Position numbers and translations under genes: made by a program
Origin: Alphaproteobacteria bacterium
Lineage (GTDB): Bacteria > Pseudomonadota > Alphaproteobacteria > Rhizobiales > Aestuariivirgaceae
Length of the DNA: 64,000 nucleotides
Reading direction: 5' to 3'
Assembly: GCA_024640405.1 (NCBI GenBank)
Contig: JAHEFB010000005.1
Span: forward strand, 62,001 to 126,000
Notes under the pieces: model-generated
Databases searched by the model: none
Told to the model about the DNA's origin: nothing
Seen by the model: the letters and a program-made list of their open reading frames with translations, nothing else
Part shown: one piece after another, positions 9,464-18,754 of the stretch
Position numbering within the stretch: the stretch's first letter is position 1
Layout: each line of letters opens with the position of its first letter

Positions 9464-10644
9464 AGACCGATCCTGTTGGCTCGCGAGGTGAAAAAGATGC
9501 CGCTTGGTTTGCGCACCTTGAGTTGGCCGCGTTTTTCGAATGTGCGGGCATCGTAAATTTCGACCATGTCGGCGTCGCGGACCGATATCCATACTTCATG
9601 CCCGCGCGGTGTAAACTCCATGTGCAAGGTAGCCGGGCCGGGTTTGAATTCATGGATAACCTGCAGGCTGGGTACATCCACAACCTGGATGGTGTCATTC
9701 AGCGGGTGGGCGAAATTGACCCAAACGTGGCGCCCGTCCGGCCGGGCGATGGCAAACACCGGCTGGCCATGAACCTTTACACGGCCTGCCTCTTTGAACG
9801 TGTCCGCATTGAGTGCCAACAATTCAGCGCGTCCAACGGCCGGCAGAATGAAATTACCGCCAGCCAGAGCCCAACCTTCCAGATGAGGCATTTTGTAAAC
9901 CGGGAGTTTCGCCTCTCCCTTGCCGTAGCCGTCCAGCACACGATTGATTTTGATCGGGTTGCTCCACAGATCCATGTGCGCCAATCCGTCCTCTCCAAAC
10001 AGACCGGCGATGTAATGCCGACCGTCTGACGTGATCAACGCGTCATACGGCAGCTCACCGGCCCGGCCAATGCTGGTTACTTCAGGCGCTCCGGGCTGGG
10101 AAAAATCCGCCATCCAGATTTCACCGGCATCATATAAGGTAAAGATGAAACGCCGCCCTGGGGCATCCACCAGGCCGACGGTCTTGGAGCGTTCGCGCTT
10201 TGCGCCATATGTGGCCGGGATGTCGGCAACCTGGACGAGGGTTTCAGCGTCGAAAACCTTGATACCGCCCGGCTTGTAGTTGGAAACAGCAATCAGCCTG
10301 CCATCATCGGAAATGGCTCCGCCGATCGAGTTGCCGGCCTGCAGCACGCGTTTGACGATACGGCGTTCCAGCAAGTCGATTTTTGTCAGTCCGCCATCAC
10401 GGCCGAATACGTAGGCATAGCGCTGGTCGCGCGAGAATACCGCCGAGGCATGTGAAAGATCCCCCAGTCCATCGATACAGGACAGGATCGCCCTTACGGT
10501 AGTATCTACAATGCAGACCGAGCCATTGGCGCGTTCTATGACGACGCCGAGATCGCCGGTCCCGCGCAACTGCGGCTGTGCTGAAGAGCCTGCACAAAAT
10601 CCGCCAAACGCCGCCAACAAAATGATCAAACGCAGTAATCTCAT
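9460..10644 (-). CDS. nirF: NirF: heme d1 biosynthesis beta-propeller protein
   Basis: 394 residues from the ATG at 10644, which overlaps the nirC stop (ATGA). An export signal (RLLRLIILLAAFGGFCAGSSA) is followed by a d1-type propeller without a cytochrome c domain. The Cys at the end of the signal could be lipidated, as reported for some NirF proteins, though the lipobox is not canonical. NirF acts late in heme d1 synthesis in the periplasm with NirN and NirS. Confidence 0.92.
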   Translation of the reverse strand: MRLLRLIILLAAFGGFCAGSSAQPQLRGTGDLGVVIERANGSVCIVDTTVRAILSCIDGLGDLSHASAVFSRDQRYAYVFGRDGGLTKIDLLERRIVKRVLQAGNSIGGAISDDGRLIAVSNYKPGGIKVFDAETLVQVADIPATYGAKRERSKTVGLVDAPGRRFIFTLYDAGEIWMADFSQPGAPEVTSIGRAGELPYDALITSDGRHYIAGLFGEDGLAHMDLWSNPIKINRVLDGYGKGEAKLPVYKMPHLEGWALAGGNFILPAVGRAELLALNADTFKEAGRVKVHGQPVFAIARPDGRHVWVNFAHPLNDTIQVVDVPSLQVIHEFKPGPATLHMEFTPRGHEVWISVRDADMVEIYDARTFEKRGQLKVRKPSGIFFTSRANRIGL

Positions 10645-10985
10645 TTCAAAACTCCTGCTTTGAGGGCATGCGCGATCCATGTGGCTTCGCTGTCCGACAG
10701 CAGCCCGCGCCAAGGCGGCATTGGTTTGTCAGGCACGCCATTCAGGATGATGTGTGTGATCGTCGAAGCTGCAACGCCGTCAAGGTCTTCCGGCCGCAGC
10801 GCACTGCCCAGCCCGCCTTTCAGGGTCATGCCATGACAGGAACCGCAATCCTGCAGGATTAGGTTCTGCAGTTCGACCTTGCGTTGAGGCGTCAGTTCCT
10901 CCGCTGAAGCCAGTGTGCTCATCAGCAAAAAAAGCATCGCAACCTCAAGCCTGGGCCGATGCAGCAATGTCTTGCAAAAGCGCAT
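10641..10985 (-). CDS. nirC: NirC: small periplasmic cytochrome c
   Basis: 114 residues from the ATG at 10985: a signal peptide ending LASAEE, one CGSCH heme site (QDCGSCHGMTLKGG) and a Met ligand region (DKPMPPWRG). NirC-type c55x cytochromes feed or take electrons during heme d1 maturation and NirS reduction. Its start lies 41 bases inside nirE and its stop overlaps nirF. Confidence 0.9.
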   Translation of the reverse strand: MRFCKTLLHRPRLEVAMLFLLMSTLASAEELTPQRKVELQNLILQDCGSCHGMTLKGGLGSALRPEDLDGVAASTITHIILNGVPDKPMPPWRGLLSDSEATWIAHALKAGVLK

Positions 10986-11724
10986 CGCGACCCTCCATGG
11001 ATACTGCCAGACCGGCAACCTTTCCGATGATGAACAGAACCGGTCCGTCGAAGCCGGCATCCGAGACATCATCAGCCACCCGGGCCAGCGAGGAGCGCAG
11101 TTTCTGCTCAAGCTGCGTCGTTCCGTTACACACGACCAGAACCGGCATGGTGTGATCCAGACCGTGCTCCATCAACCTTCCGGCAATCTCGGCAATGTTT
11201 GCCCGGCCCATGTACACCACCAAGGTGGTGTCCGGGTCGGCAAGCCCCTGCCAGTCGAAATCGAGATCGATGTCCTGCCGGCAATGGCCGGTCAGATAGC
11301 GTACCCCGCTGGCCAGGCCGCGATGCGTCAGCGGTACTTTCAGCGCAGCAGCACAGCCCTGCGCTGCGGTAATGCCGGGCACTATGTCGAACGGCACACC
11401 ATGGCGCGCCAGTTCCATCGCCTCTTCGCTGCCGCGACCAAAGATGAACGGGTCACCGCCCTTGAGGCGCACCACGTGGCGGTTTTTCCTAGCCAGGCGG
11501 ACCAGCAACTGGTTGATTTCGTCCTGCGGTACGGGATGGTGTGCCGGCCGTTTGCCAACCGAAATTCTGGCTGCCCCCGCCGGCGCCAGATTGACGATTT
11601 CGAGGGATACCAGTCGGTCATAAACAACAACGTCAGCGCTTTCCAGGCATCTGAGGGCCTTGAGGGTCAGGAGGTCCGGATCACCTGGTCCGGCGCCTAC
11701 GAGATCAACTCTTCCATAAGACAT
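10945..11724 (-). CDS. nirE: NirE: uroporphyrinogen-III C-methyltransferase
   Basis: 259 residues from MSYGRVDLVGAGPG. The SUMT fingerprints are present: the glycine-rich VGAGPGDPDLLTLKA, the LKGGDPFIFGRGSEE region and MGRANIAEIAG. It methylates uroporphyrinogen III at C2 and C7 with SAM to give precorrin-2, the first step towards siroheme and heme d1. First gene of the nirECF(DL)GHJN-cbiX run, with an FNR-type box 76 bases upstream of its start. Confidence 0.93.
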   Translation of the reverse strand: MSYGRVDLVGAGPGDPDLLTLKALRCLESADVVVYDRLVSLEIVNLAPAGAARISVGKRPAHHPVPQDEINQLLVRLARKNRHVVRLKGGDPFIFGRGSEEAMELARHGVPFDIVPGITAAQGCAAALKVPLTHRGLASGVRYLTGHCRQDIDLDFDWQGLADPDTTLVVYMGRANIAEIAGRLMEHGLDHTMPVLVVCNGTTQLEQKLRSSLARVADDVSDAGFDGPVLFIIGKVAGLAVSMEGRDALLQDIAASAQA

Positions 11725-11799
11725 GAATCCACCACTCGATTTTGCCGGATTGACCAAACTCCATGGCAGAAGGGTAGGGGGCAGGCGGCTGATCACGCC

Positions 11800-11813
11800 T
11801 TGACTTACATCAA
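11800..11813. promoter_or_regulatory. FNR/DNR-type binding site upstream of nirE
   Basis: TTGACTTACATCAA, an exact match to TTGAY-N4-RTCAA, lies in the gap between the cupredoxin gene and nirE, 76 bp upstream of the nirE start. It implies a second promoter for the heme d1 genes separate from that of nirS. Confidence 0.8.
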
Positions 11814-11851
11814 GTGACGAGGGGGTATGCGAAGCGACAGCGAGGCACGCT

Positions 11852-12277
11852 TTACTCGATAACCGTCACTTGTCCGATCATGCCTTCTTCCTTCCAGTGC
11901 GGACCGCACAAGTAAGGGTATTTCCCCGCGGGCAGGTCAAATTTCATTTCGACTTTTTCCTCGGAGAACAAGCGATCAGACTCCGGCTTGCCGGCTTCCT
12001 TGAACCAGGTGCTGTGAGTGGTACGGCGATCGACGTTCACCCAACGCACGGTGGCACCTTGTTTGACCTCTATCGCAGCAGGACAGAATGTGTATTTGTA
12101 CATCTTGACGATGACCACGTCCTCGTCTGCCGATGGTTTGCCGAACAGTTTCTGATACCGCTTTTCGGCCTCTCCGCACGTCTTCTCGCGTTCTTCGTCA
12201 GTGACTGCGCCGGCACCCGTGGTTGCAGTTGCGAGCCCCAATGCAAGTAACGCGGCTGTCAGGGTAATTCGGAACAT
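11852..12277 (-). CDS. Exported cupredoxin (type 1 copper protein)
   Basis: 141 residues from the ATG at 12277, which shares a base with the upstream stop (TGATG). A signal peptide (to about residue 24) is followed by a plastocyanin/azurin-like domain. The type 1 Cu ligand pattern can be seen: His in RRTTHST, then Cys in YLCGPH, His in GPHW and Met in EEGMIG near the C-terminus. Translational coupling to the multiheme NapC-like gene and closeness to nirS suggest it is an electron carrier of the nitrite reduction chain, perhaps the donor to NirS. The donor role is an inference. Confidence 0.85.
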   Translation of the reverse strand: MFRITLTAALLALGLATATTGAGAVTDEEREKTCGEAEKRYQKLFGKPSADEDVVIVKMYKYTFCPAAIEVKQGATVRWVNVDRRTTHSTWFKEAGKPESDRLFSEEKVEMKFDLPAGKYPYLCGPHWKEEGMIGQVTVIE

Positions 12278-14172
12278 CACTTTGCCACCACGTTGATTTC
12301 TGCGTCCGGATTGTCCAGCCCCAGCTTTAATTCCAGCGAGACATGATGGAAACGGGCATTTGTATAATCATCATGCAAGGCAAATCCGACCGTGTAGAGT
12401 TCGCCGGGTTTTATCGATACATCACCAGGCATTGTGCTCTCCAGCGGACGACTCATCTCGACCGTCCAGACACCGCCTTCCAGGCTACCGCGAGCACTGA
12501 TTTCCGATCCCCCGTCCATCTTGCGTTCGGCCAGAACATGACCGTTCTCAGCAGCTCCACCAGACCTGAAACGGAGCAGGTCCATCACCGTGCCGGACTT
12601 GTTGAGTTCAGCAATCTCTGCGTCCGGTTTAAGCTTGTCCCAGCCACCGCGTTTCTTGCCACGCCGTCCATTGATCTCGACGTCTGTGCGTGTATCGGCA
12701 AGGTATTTGGTGATGCCGTCGCTGACGTCTATCTGCTTGCCGAGATCGCCTGCTGCGGAAATCATGTCAGCATCAGGTTGGTCAGGCATGTATCGGGAAT
12801 CGTGGTGACATGTCACCCAACAGCCCGCCTGGTCGACCTTGTCGATACCCTGGCCAGCTATCATCATGGCAAACTTGGCCTGGTTTTCAGGGTCCATCTT
12901 TCCGCCATCCGCGAACGGAGCCGGATTATGGCCGGCGTCGGGCCACTGGAAGCGCAGGTACAGCATCTTGTCATCGTGCATTGCCTGCAGATTGACATCG
13001 ACGTGACCGCGTTTGCCGGGGATCGGTGTTGGTTCAGCCTTTTCGCCGGACACCAGCTTGGCCCCCATGTCGCGGACTTCCTTGGCGTGGCAGCTGGAGC
13101 ACCTGTCGCCAAGTTTTGTAAACGCCCTGGCGCCGCCGTGATCCTTGCCGGTCTGCACCCATTCGAAGGATGCCTGGCCCGGATAGAACAGCGTAACCGT
13201 CTGTGCCTTGGCGGCGCTCCAGTCGAGGCCGCCTCCGCTGCTGACGGATGCGTCACTGTTGCCAGAGGTTGCGTTGCCGGTTGCAGTGTTGCCAGAGGTT
13301 GCGTTGCCGGTTGCAGTTGAGGTGTCACTGGCCGATTGTGCGGCCTGTGCAGCAATTTCAGCAATCTTGTCGGCAAGTGCCGTTTTTACGGCCAGGTCTA
13401 TGCGCTGCTGTACGGCTTCTGCCGTGGCTGCTTCCCGGGCCTGTTGCTCGGCCGCTTGCTTGGCTTCTGCCTCTTCTACACGCTTCAGGCTTGCCAGATA
13501 GGATTCCGGAACCGTTCGCACGAATGCCGGGTTTGGCTTTTCGAGTGTTTCCAGATCTTCTTCAGTCAATTGATCGCGTACACCTTTGTGGGCGATGCCC
13601 TTGTGACAATCAATGCAGGTCTGACCGGTCTTGAACGCGTTGAGATGCTGTGTGCGTGCCCGCGGGCGTTGAAACTCCGGTGCCATGGACTGGAAGTTGT
13701 GACAGTTGCGGCATTCGCGCGAGTCCGTCGCCTTCATGGACTTCCAGACGCTCCTGGCCAGTTTCAACCGCTTGGCGTCAAACTTTTCCGGTGTGTCAAT
13801 GCTGCCAAGCACCTTGTGCAGCAGTTCATTGGACGCCTGCACCTTGCGGACCATCTTGTGAACCCAGGGGTCGGGAACATGGCAGTCGGAACAGGTGGCG
13901 CGTACGCCAGTGCGGTTTTGATAATGTACAGTGTGTTTGTATTCATTATAGACGTTGTCTTTCATCTCGTGACACGAGATGCAGAAGGTCATGGTATTGG
14001 TGGCTTCCATCGCAGTGTTGAAGCCACCCCAGAAGATGATTCCAGCGACGAAGAGCGCGAAGGCACTTGTGATCGGCACACCGAATGTCAGGATGCGCCA
14101 CCATTTTGATTTCGCAGCAACGGCATTGTCGTCGCTATTGCCGGTTCCAGCTGTCTGGTTGGGCTGAACCAT
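12277..14172 (-). CDS. NapC/NirT-type tetraheme cytochrome fused to an ethylbenzene dehydrogenase-gamma-like heme domain
   Basis: 631 residues. The N-terminal half is NapC/NirT-like: one membrane helix (about 28-52) and four CxxCH sites (64-68, 94-98, 154-158, 186-190), the usual quinol-oxidising anchor. An Ala/Glu-rich likely coiled coil (about 228-282) and a Gly/Asn/Thr repeat linker (about 287-306) lead to a C-terminal domain with a fifth CxxCH (CSSCH, 358-362), a CWVTCH motif (451-456, three residues between the Cys) and a beta-rich domain like the heme-binding gamma subunits of ethylbenzene dehydrogenase/DMSO reductase-type enzymes. It probably carries electrons from quinol to NirS or the cupredoxin. 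Confidence 0.85.
   Translation of the reverse strand: MVQPNQTAGTGNSDDNAVAAKSKWWRILTFGVPITSAFALFVAGIIFWGGFNTAMEATNTMTFCISCHEMKDNVYNEYKHTVHYQNRTGVRATCSDCHVPDPWVHKMVRKVQASNELLHKVLGSIDTPEKFDAKRLKLARSVWKSMKATDSRECRNCHNFQSMAPEFQRPRARTQHLNAFKTGQTCIDCHKGIAHKGVRDQLTEEDLETLEKPNPAFVRTVPESYLASLKRVEEAEAKQAAEQQAREAATAEAVQQRIDLAVKTALADKIAEIAAQAAQSASDTSTATGNATSGNTATGNATSGNSDASVSSGGGLDWSAAKAQTVTLFYPGQASFEWVQTGKDHGGARAFTKLGDRCSSCHAKEVRDMGAKLVSGEKAEPTPIPGKRGHVDVNLQAMHDDKMLYLRFQWPDAGHNPAPFADGGKMDPENQAKFAMMIAGQGIDKVDQAGCWVTCHHDSRYMPDQPDADMISAAGDLGKQIDVSDGITKYLADTRTDVEINGRRGKKRGGWDKLKPDAEIAELNKSGTVMDLLRFRSGGAAENGHVLAERKMDGGSEISARGSLEGGVWTVEMSRPLESTMPGDVSIKPGELYTVGFALHDDYTNARFHHVSLELKLGLDNPDAEINVVAK
13258..13317 (-). 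repeat. Perfect 2 x 30-bp tandem repeat coding the linker of the NapC fusion
   Basis: Two identical 30-base units in frame encode ATGNATSGNT-type decapeptides in the flexible linker between the tetraheme and the C-terminal heme domains. Perfect identity at DNA level indicates a recent duplication; the number of units may vary between strains. Confidence 0.9.
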
Positions 14173-14229
14173 AATGCCTCCAATGCGGATTTCGTCTACA
14201 TGAGTGTGTGTTCAGGAAGTTGAGGTCGA

Positions 14230-14257
14230 AAAGGGCGGGACCCAAATCCCGCCCTTT
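14230..14257 (-). terminator. Strong hairpin 3' of nirS
   Basis: An 11-bp perfect stem (AAAGGGCGGGA / TCCCGCCCTTT) with a six-base loop sits 17 bases after the nirS stop and before the NapC-like gene. On the minus strand the stem runs into a short T tract (CCCTTTTCG). It could be a partial terminator or an mRNA-stabilising hairpin that raises nirS expression over the downstream genes. Confidence 0.7.
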
Positions 14258-14274
14258 CCGGACAATTGCGCCAA

Positions 14275-15891
14275 TCAGGTCTTGTGATGCTTGCGGTTGT
14301 AGACGTTGAATTTGCCGGTCGGAGTTTCAAGCCCCTTGATCCGGGCCTTTTCTTCAAGCGTCTTTGAGTCGTAGACGACGATTTCGCCCTTGTCCCAGTT
14401 CTTCTTGCCGCCACGTACCCATACCGATACCCAGAATTCAGAACCGTCCTGATTGAATTCGGTATGAACAGCCAGTGCCTTCTCCTGCTCGGTGACACGG
14501 ATCGTTTTCACAATTTCCCGGGTTTCCTTGGAGATTACCTGGATCGACTGCTGCACTTCCGGTTCGGGATGCTTGGTCTGGTCAACGATCACATAAGGGC
14601 TATCCGGATGGGTCCGGATGAACAGGCCCGGACCGTCGGTCTCGACGGAGTAACAGATCTTCCAGGCCTGGTCTGGGTGGCCTTTCGGATCATTACCCCA
14701 CATGGTGACCTTGCCTTCGCCCAGATGGGTCGTACCGGCAACAGGTCCACATTCGGGATCGACCCAGTTGGCTCCCGGTCCGGGATGAGGCTTCTTGCCG
14801 GTTTCGATGGAGGCAACACCCTTACGCGTTTCGGTGTCCATGATCTCCATCCGGTTCGAGGCGTTGGCCGCGATCTGGAAATACCGCTGTGTCGGATCAA
14901 AGAACCCGTCATGCAGGAACTTGTGGGTGTTGATTTGCTCGATACGCAAATTGTCCAGGTCGGAGTAATCGACCTGCCACATCTGCCCCAGTTCCTTCAC
15001 TGCAACAACCCAGGTTGGTGCATTAGGGGTATTGTAGACCGCAGCAACACGAGCTTCATTGACATAGTTGCCATCCACGTCAACTCCGCGTGTCGAAACG
15101 ACCTTGAGCGGTTCCATCGTCTCTGCGTCGAGTATGACGAAATGCGGTGGCCAGTATCCACCGCCTATGACGTACTTGTCCTTCCATTCACCGAAGTGAG
15201 AGACTGCAACGTCGCGGGCATCGGATGCTATTTGTGTTTCAGCCACCACTTGCGGCGGATCCATCCACAAATCGATCTTGGTCATGCGGCCGTCACGGCC
15301 CTGGGTGAACCAGAAGCGTCCGTCGGATGACTCCTTCATAACGTGCACCGCATAACCGGTGTCGACCTTGGAGACGACTTCCTTGGTGTCACCGTCGATA
15401 ATGCCGACTTTCCCGGCATCACGCAGGATTACCATGAAGAAGTTTTCCCAGTTGCGGCTGTGCATCGGTTTGGCCGGATAATCTGCCGGCTTGACCATCA
15501 CTTTCCAGCGTTCCTTCATTTCCGCCAGTGTCATTTCGGCAGGTGGAGGGGCCGGCATCTGAATATAGGTCGCCAGATCGCTGATTTCCTGCTCGGTGAA
15601 CAAGTCATCGAAATTGTTCATGCCGCCTTCAGTACCAATTGCGATGATCTTGGCCAATCTGTCCTGGCCAAGTTTGCGGGTGTCTTTGGGTTCCAGAGAC
15701 TTGCCGGTAGCCCCTTTCCGGAGCACGCCGTGACAACCGGCGCAGCGCTGGAAGTAAAGTTTTTTCGAGTGTTCGAAGGCCTCTTCTGACAATGTTGGCT
15801 CTTGTGCCAATGCCAAAGTCGAAGTGCCTGTTAAAAGCGCGCCGGCAAAGGTCAAGCTTAGCATCGCACCGCGAATTGCGGATGTCTTCAT
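14275..15891 (-). CDS. nirS: NirS: cytochrome cd1 nitrite reductase
   Basis: 538 residues from the ATG at 15891, preceded by GGGGAGA at good spacing. A signal peptide (to about 30), the cytochrome c domain with CAGCH (50-54), then the d1 propeller. Residues that match the known d1 iron ligand and active-site histidines are present in context: His in TGYAVHVM, His in KFLHDGFFD and His in GTTHLGEG. It reduces nitrite to NO in the periplasm. First gene of the minus-strand nir block. Confidence 0.98.
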   Translation of the reverse strand: MKTSAIRGAMLSLTFAGALLTGTSTLALAQEPTLSEEAFEHSKKLYFQRCAGCHGVLRKGATGKSLEPKDTRKLGQDRLAKIIAIGTEGGMNNFDDLFTEQEISDLATYIQMPAPPPAEMTLAEMKERWKVMVKPADYPAKPMHSRNWENFFMVILRDAGKVGIIDGDTKEVVSKVDTGYAVHVMKESSDGRFWFTQGRDGRMTKIDLWMDPPQVVAETQIASDARDVAVSHFGEWKDKYVIGGGYWPPHFVILDAETMEPLKVVSTRGVDVDGNYVNEARVAAVYNTPNAPTWVVAVKELGQMWQVDYSDLDNLRIEQINTHKFLHDGFFDPTQRYFQIAANASNRMEIMDTETRKGVASIETGKKPHPGPGANWVDPECGPVAGTTHLGEGKVTMWGNDPKGHPDQAWKICYSVETDGPGLFIRTHPDSPYVIVDQTKHPEPEVQQSIQVISKETREIVKTIRVTEQEKALAVHTEFNQDGSEFWVSVWVRGGKKNWDKGEIVVYDSKTLEEKARIKGLETPTGKFNVYNRKHHKT

Positions 15892-16041
15892 GATGGATCT
15901 CCCCATTAGGACTGCAGGAAGTAGACCCGTCTTGTTCATCTAAGGTCACTCCCGGCAATCATGGCAACGCAGAGCCCCTCACAGGTCCTGCGATGCGGTT
16001 AATCACCTCAGCAAGACTGCGCCGGTGCCGGGTAACACTCC

Positions 16042-16055
16042 TTGACTAATGTCAA
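16042..16055. promoter_or_regulatory. FNR/DNR-type binding site between nirS and nnrS
   Basis: TTGACTAATGTCAA, exact TTGAY-N4-RTCAA. It sits 150 bp upstream of the nirS start and 35 bp upstream of the nnrS start, in the divergent intergenic region, and could serve both. Confidence 0.85.
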
Positions 16056-16090
16056 GCCGCATCAGCCGGCTTCGATGCATCAATCAACTA

Positions 16091-17317
16091 ATGATAGAGT
16101 CGCAGAAATCAGACATCTCCGGCCAGCCGGCCTTCCTGACAATCGGTTTCCGGCCGTTTTTTCTGTGCGCCGGGCTGTACGCAATCATTGCCATGGCGGC
16201 TTGGATTGCCTGGCTGATGTTGCATGGTGCCAATGCGGTCATCCTGAAACCGACAATCGCCATACCGGCCCACCTGTGGCACGGGCACGAGATGCTGTTT
16301 GGATATGTGGGTGCGGCAATCTCGGGCTTCATGCTGACAGCCCTGCCAGGCTGGACCGGCGCACGCCGGGTGGCTGGCGGACGGTTAGTGGGACTTGTGA
16401 TGATCTGGGCAGCAGGGCGCATGGTGATGTGGTTCTCGGCGTTCCTGCCCACGTTTGCCGTGGCTGCGGTCGATATGGCGTATCTGCCACTGCTGGCCGG
16501 GATTGTGGCATTCGGACTGGTTCAGCGGCCGGCGCCACGCAATCTGATTTTTCTCGCACTGCTGAGTGTCCTGATCATCTCCAATGCAGCGTTTCATGGC
16601 GAATGGGCCGGGTTGACCGGGGATAGCGCTTCCTGGGGGCTGGGCGTTGCGCTTCTTACTTCTGTCCTGCTGATCGTCATCCTCGGTGGCCGCATTGTTC
16701 CGGCGTTCACCCGCAACGCCATGGTGCGCAAGGGTCATGCCGAGAATTTGCCGGGAAGTTCGAGGATAATCGACATGGCCAGTGTAGCGGGGGTGAGTGC
16801 TGTTGTTTTCTGTTACGCGCTGGCACTTTCTGACACAGTCATCGGTATCGTTGCGGCGGTAGCTGCCGTTGCCAACCTCGCCCGGTGGAGCATGTGGCGA
16901 TGGTCTGCGACACTGAGCGAACCAATCGTCTGGAGCCTGCATCTGGCTTATCTGTGGGTTTGCCTGGGACTGGCGGCATTATCAGCAGCCATGCTCGGTG
17001 ACTGGCTTTCGCACAGTGCCGCCATGCACCTTCTGGCTATCGGTGCCATCGGCGGCATGACATTGGCCATGATGACCAGAGCACCCCTGGGCCACACCGG
17101 ACGATCGCTGACCGTATCCGGCCCTGTTACCATTGCTTATCTGCTTGTCGCGACCGCGGCACTGTTGCGTGGAATCGGACTGGAGTATCTGCCGGTGGAC
17201 TACTTCGCCCTGATTCTGGCAGCCGGTACGTTGTGGATGGCCGGGTTTCTGATTTTTGTTGTCACCTACACTCCTATCCTGATCGGCCCGCCGCTGGAGC
17301 AGCGCGATCAAGATTGA
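16091..17317 (+). CDS. nnrS: NnrS family heme/copper membrane protein
   Basis: 408 residues from the ATG at 16091 (an upstream in-frame start at 16049 would overlap the regulatory palindrome). About twelve hydrophobic helices; conserved NnrS features include FRPFFLCAGLYA at the N-terminus, HLWHGHEMLFGYVGAAISGF and the late MTRAPLGHTGR. NnrS proteins protect against NO stress in denitrifiers, and are regulated with nir/nor genes. Divergent from nirS and followed closely by hemA. Confidence 0.94.
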   Translation: MIESQKSDISGQPAFLTIGFRPFFLCAGLYAIIAMAAWIAWLMLHGANAVILKPTIAIPAHLWHGHEMLFGYVGAAISGFMLTALPGWTGARRVAGGRLVGLVMIWAAGRMVMWFSAFLPTFAVAAVDMAYLPLLAGIVAFGLVQRPAPRNLIFLALLSVLIISNAAFHGEWAGLTGDSASWGLGVALLTSVLLIVILGGRIVPAFTRNAMVRKGHAENLPGSSRIIDMASVAGVSAVVFCYALALSDTVIGIVAAVAAVANLARWSMWRWSATLSEPIVWSLHLAYLWVCLGLAALSAAMLGDWLSHSAAMHLLAIGAIGGMTLAMMTRAPLGHTGRSLTVSGPVTIAYLLVATAALLRGIGLEYLPVDYFALILAAGTLWMAGFLIFVVTYTPILIGPPLEQRDQD

Positions 17318-17327
17318 TCAAAGTCAA
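17314..17327. promoter_or_regulatory. FNR/DNR-type binding site upstream of hemA
   Basis: TTGATCAAAGTCAA, exact TTGAY-N4-RTCAA, overlaps the last codons of nnrS and lies 68 bp upstream of the hemA start. Confidence 0.75.
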
Positions 17328-17395
17328 GGACGATTGCCGTGCCCGGCATCAGCTTGTGGGTCAATGGCCACATTGTCGGCAAGGGAGCATTGAAA

Positions 17396-18610
17396 ATGAA
17401 CTATGAGCGATTGTTCGAGCGCGCAGTTGAAAAAGTTCACGGGGAAAATCGCTATCGCGTATTCGCCGATCTGCAGCGCATCGCCGGTGAATTCCCATAT
17501 GCGCGAAATCACGGACCGGGTCCGGACCGGGTCGTTGTGTGGTGTTCAAATGACTATCTGGGACAGGGTCAGAACCCCGTCGTGATTGAGGCTGCAGTCG
17601 AAGCAACCCGGCTCATGGGCTCAGGATCAGGCGGGACCAGAAACATTGCCGGCACCCATCATCTGCTGGTGGAGCTGGAAAGCGAACTGGCTGACCTGCA
17701 TGACAAGCCGGCGGCCCTGGTATTCACCTCCGGGTATGTCTCCAATTCAGCCACCCTGTCGACTTTGGCCAAACTCATGCCGGATTGCGTGATTTTTTCC
17801 GACGAGCTCAATCATGCCTCGATGATTGACGGCATTCGCCAATCTGGTGCGGAGAAGCAGATTTTCAGGCATAACGACATTGCCCACCTGGAAGAATTGC
17901 TTCGCGCCCAGCCAACCGAGCGGCCGAAGTTGATTGCCTTTGAGTCGGTGTATTCGATGGATGGCGATATTGCCCCGATCGCAGCAATCTGCGACCTGGC
18001 CGACAAGTACGGCGCCATGACATATCTCGATGAGGTCCACGCAGTTGGCCTGTATGGCAAATGTGGCGGCGGAATCTCGGAACGCGAAGACCTGGCCAGC
18101 CGGATCACGGTAATCGAGGGTACACTGGCCAAGGCATTCGGCTGTCTCGGCGGCTACATAACTGGCTCAAAAGCGCTGGTGGATGCGGTGCGCAGCCATG
18201 CATCGGGCTTCATTTTCACAACCTCGCTGCCACCGGGAGTGGCGGGTGGTGCGCTGGCCAGCGTGCGCCATGTCAAACAGCACGACGAGTTGCGCCAGCG
18301 CCATCAGGAACGCTCGTTGCGGATGAAAACACTGCTGTGCAATGCCGGATTGCCGGTTATGCCGTCTGAGACACACATTGTGCCGCTGCTCGTTGGATGC
18401 CCGTCGCAAGCCCGTCAGATGACCGATATGCTCATGCAACAACACGGTATTTACGTTCAGCCAATCAATTATCCCACGGTGCCACGCGGCACCGAACGGT
18501 TGCGCATTACGCCCAGCCCGTTTCACGATGACAAGTTGATGGATACAGCCGTTGCCGCCATCTGCGAAGTCTGGCGCCAGGTCGCAGGCAGGCAATCTCA
18601 AGCCGCGTAA
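17396..18610 (+). CDS. hemA: 5-aminolevulinate synthase (ALAS)
   Basis: 404 residues from [14 protein letters not shown]; an earlier in-frame start exists but lacks family sequence. It shows alpha-oxoamine synthase features: [39 protein letters not shown] and the PLP lysine in [10 protein letters not shown]. It condenses glycine and succinyl-CoA to ALA, the route used by Alphaproteobacteria. The position between nnrS and the NO reductase-like operon, with an FNR-type site, suggests a copy that raises heme supply for anaerobic respiration. Confidence 0.96.
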   Translation: MNYERLFERAVEKVHGENRYRVFADLQRIAGEFPYARNHGPGPDRVVVWCSNDYLGQGQNPVVIEAAVEATRLMGSGSGGTRNIAGTHHLLVELESELADLHDKPAALVFTSGYVSNSATLSTLAKLMPDCVIFSDELNHASMIDGIRQSGAEKQIFRHNDIAHLEELLRAQPTERPKLIAFESVYSMDGDIAPIAAICDLADKYGAMTYLDEVHAVGLYGKCGGGISEREDLASRITVIEGTLAKAFGCLGGYITGSKALVDAVRSHASGFIFTTSLPPGVAGGALASVRHVKQHDELRQRHQERSLRMKTLLCNAGLPVMPSETHIVPLLVGCPSQARQMTDMLMQQHGIYVQPINYPTVPRGTERLRITPSPFHDDKLMDTAVAAICEVWRQVAGRQSQAA

Positions 18611-18754
18611 CACCTCCAGGCTGACTGCTGCCGATGCACACTCGGGCTGCGGCCCGGGACTTTCCAAATTCCGAGACCAGCCCCTGTTGCCGCGTACCCG
18701 CAGCAGGATTTTGTTGTTGCGGTTCGACGCTGCCGAGCCGTTCTGTGATGCCGC

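Noticed and set aside
10915-11817. A 300-codon open frame on the plus strand opposite nirC and nirE
   Set aside because: Antisense shadow of well-supported nir genes; no start site or domain.
12343-13320. A 325-codon plus-strand open frame opposite the NapC fusion
   Set aside because: Repeats of its product only mirror the Gly/Asn/Thr linker repeat of the true gene on the other strand.
14464-15330. A 288-codon plus-strand open frame opposite nirS
   Set aside because: Antisense to nirS, which is certain.
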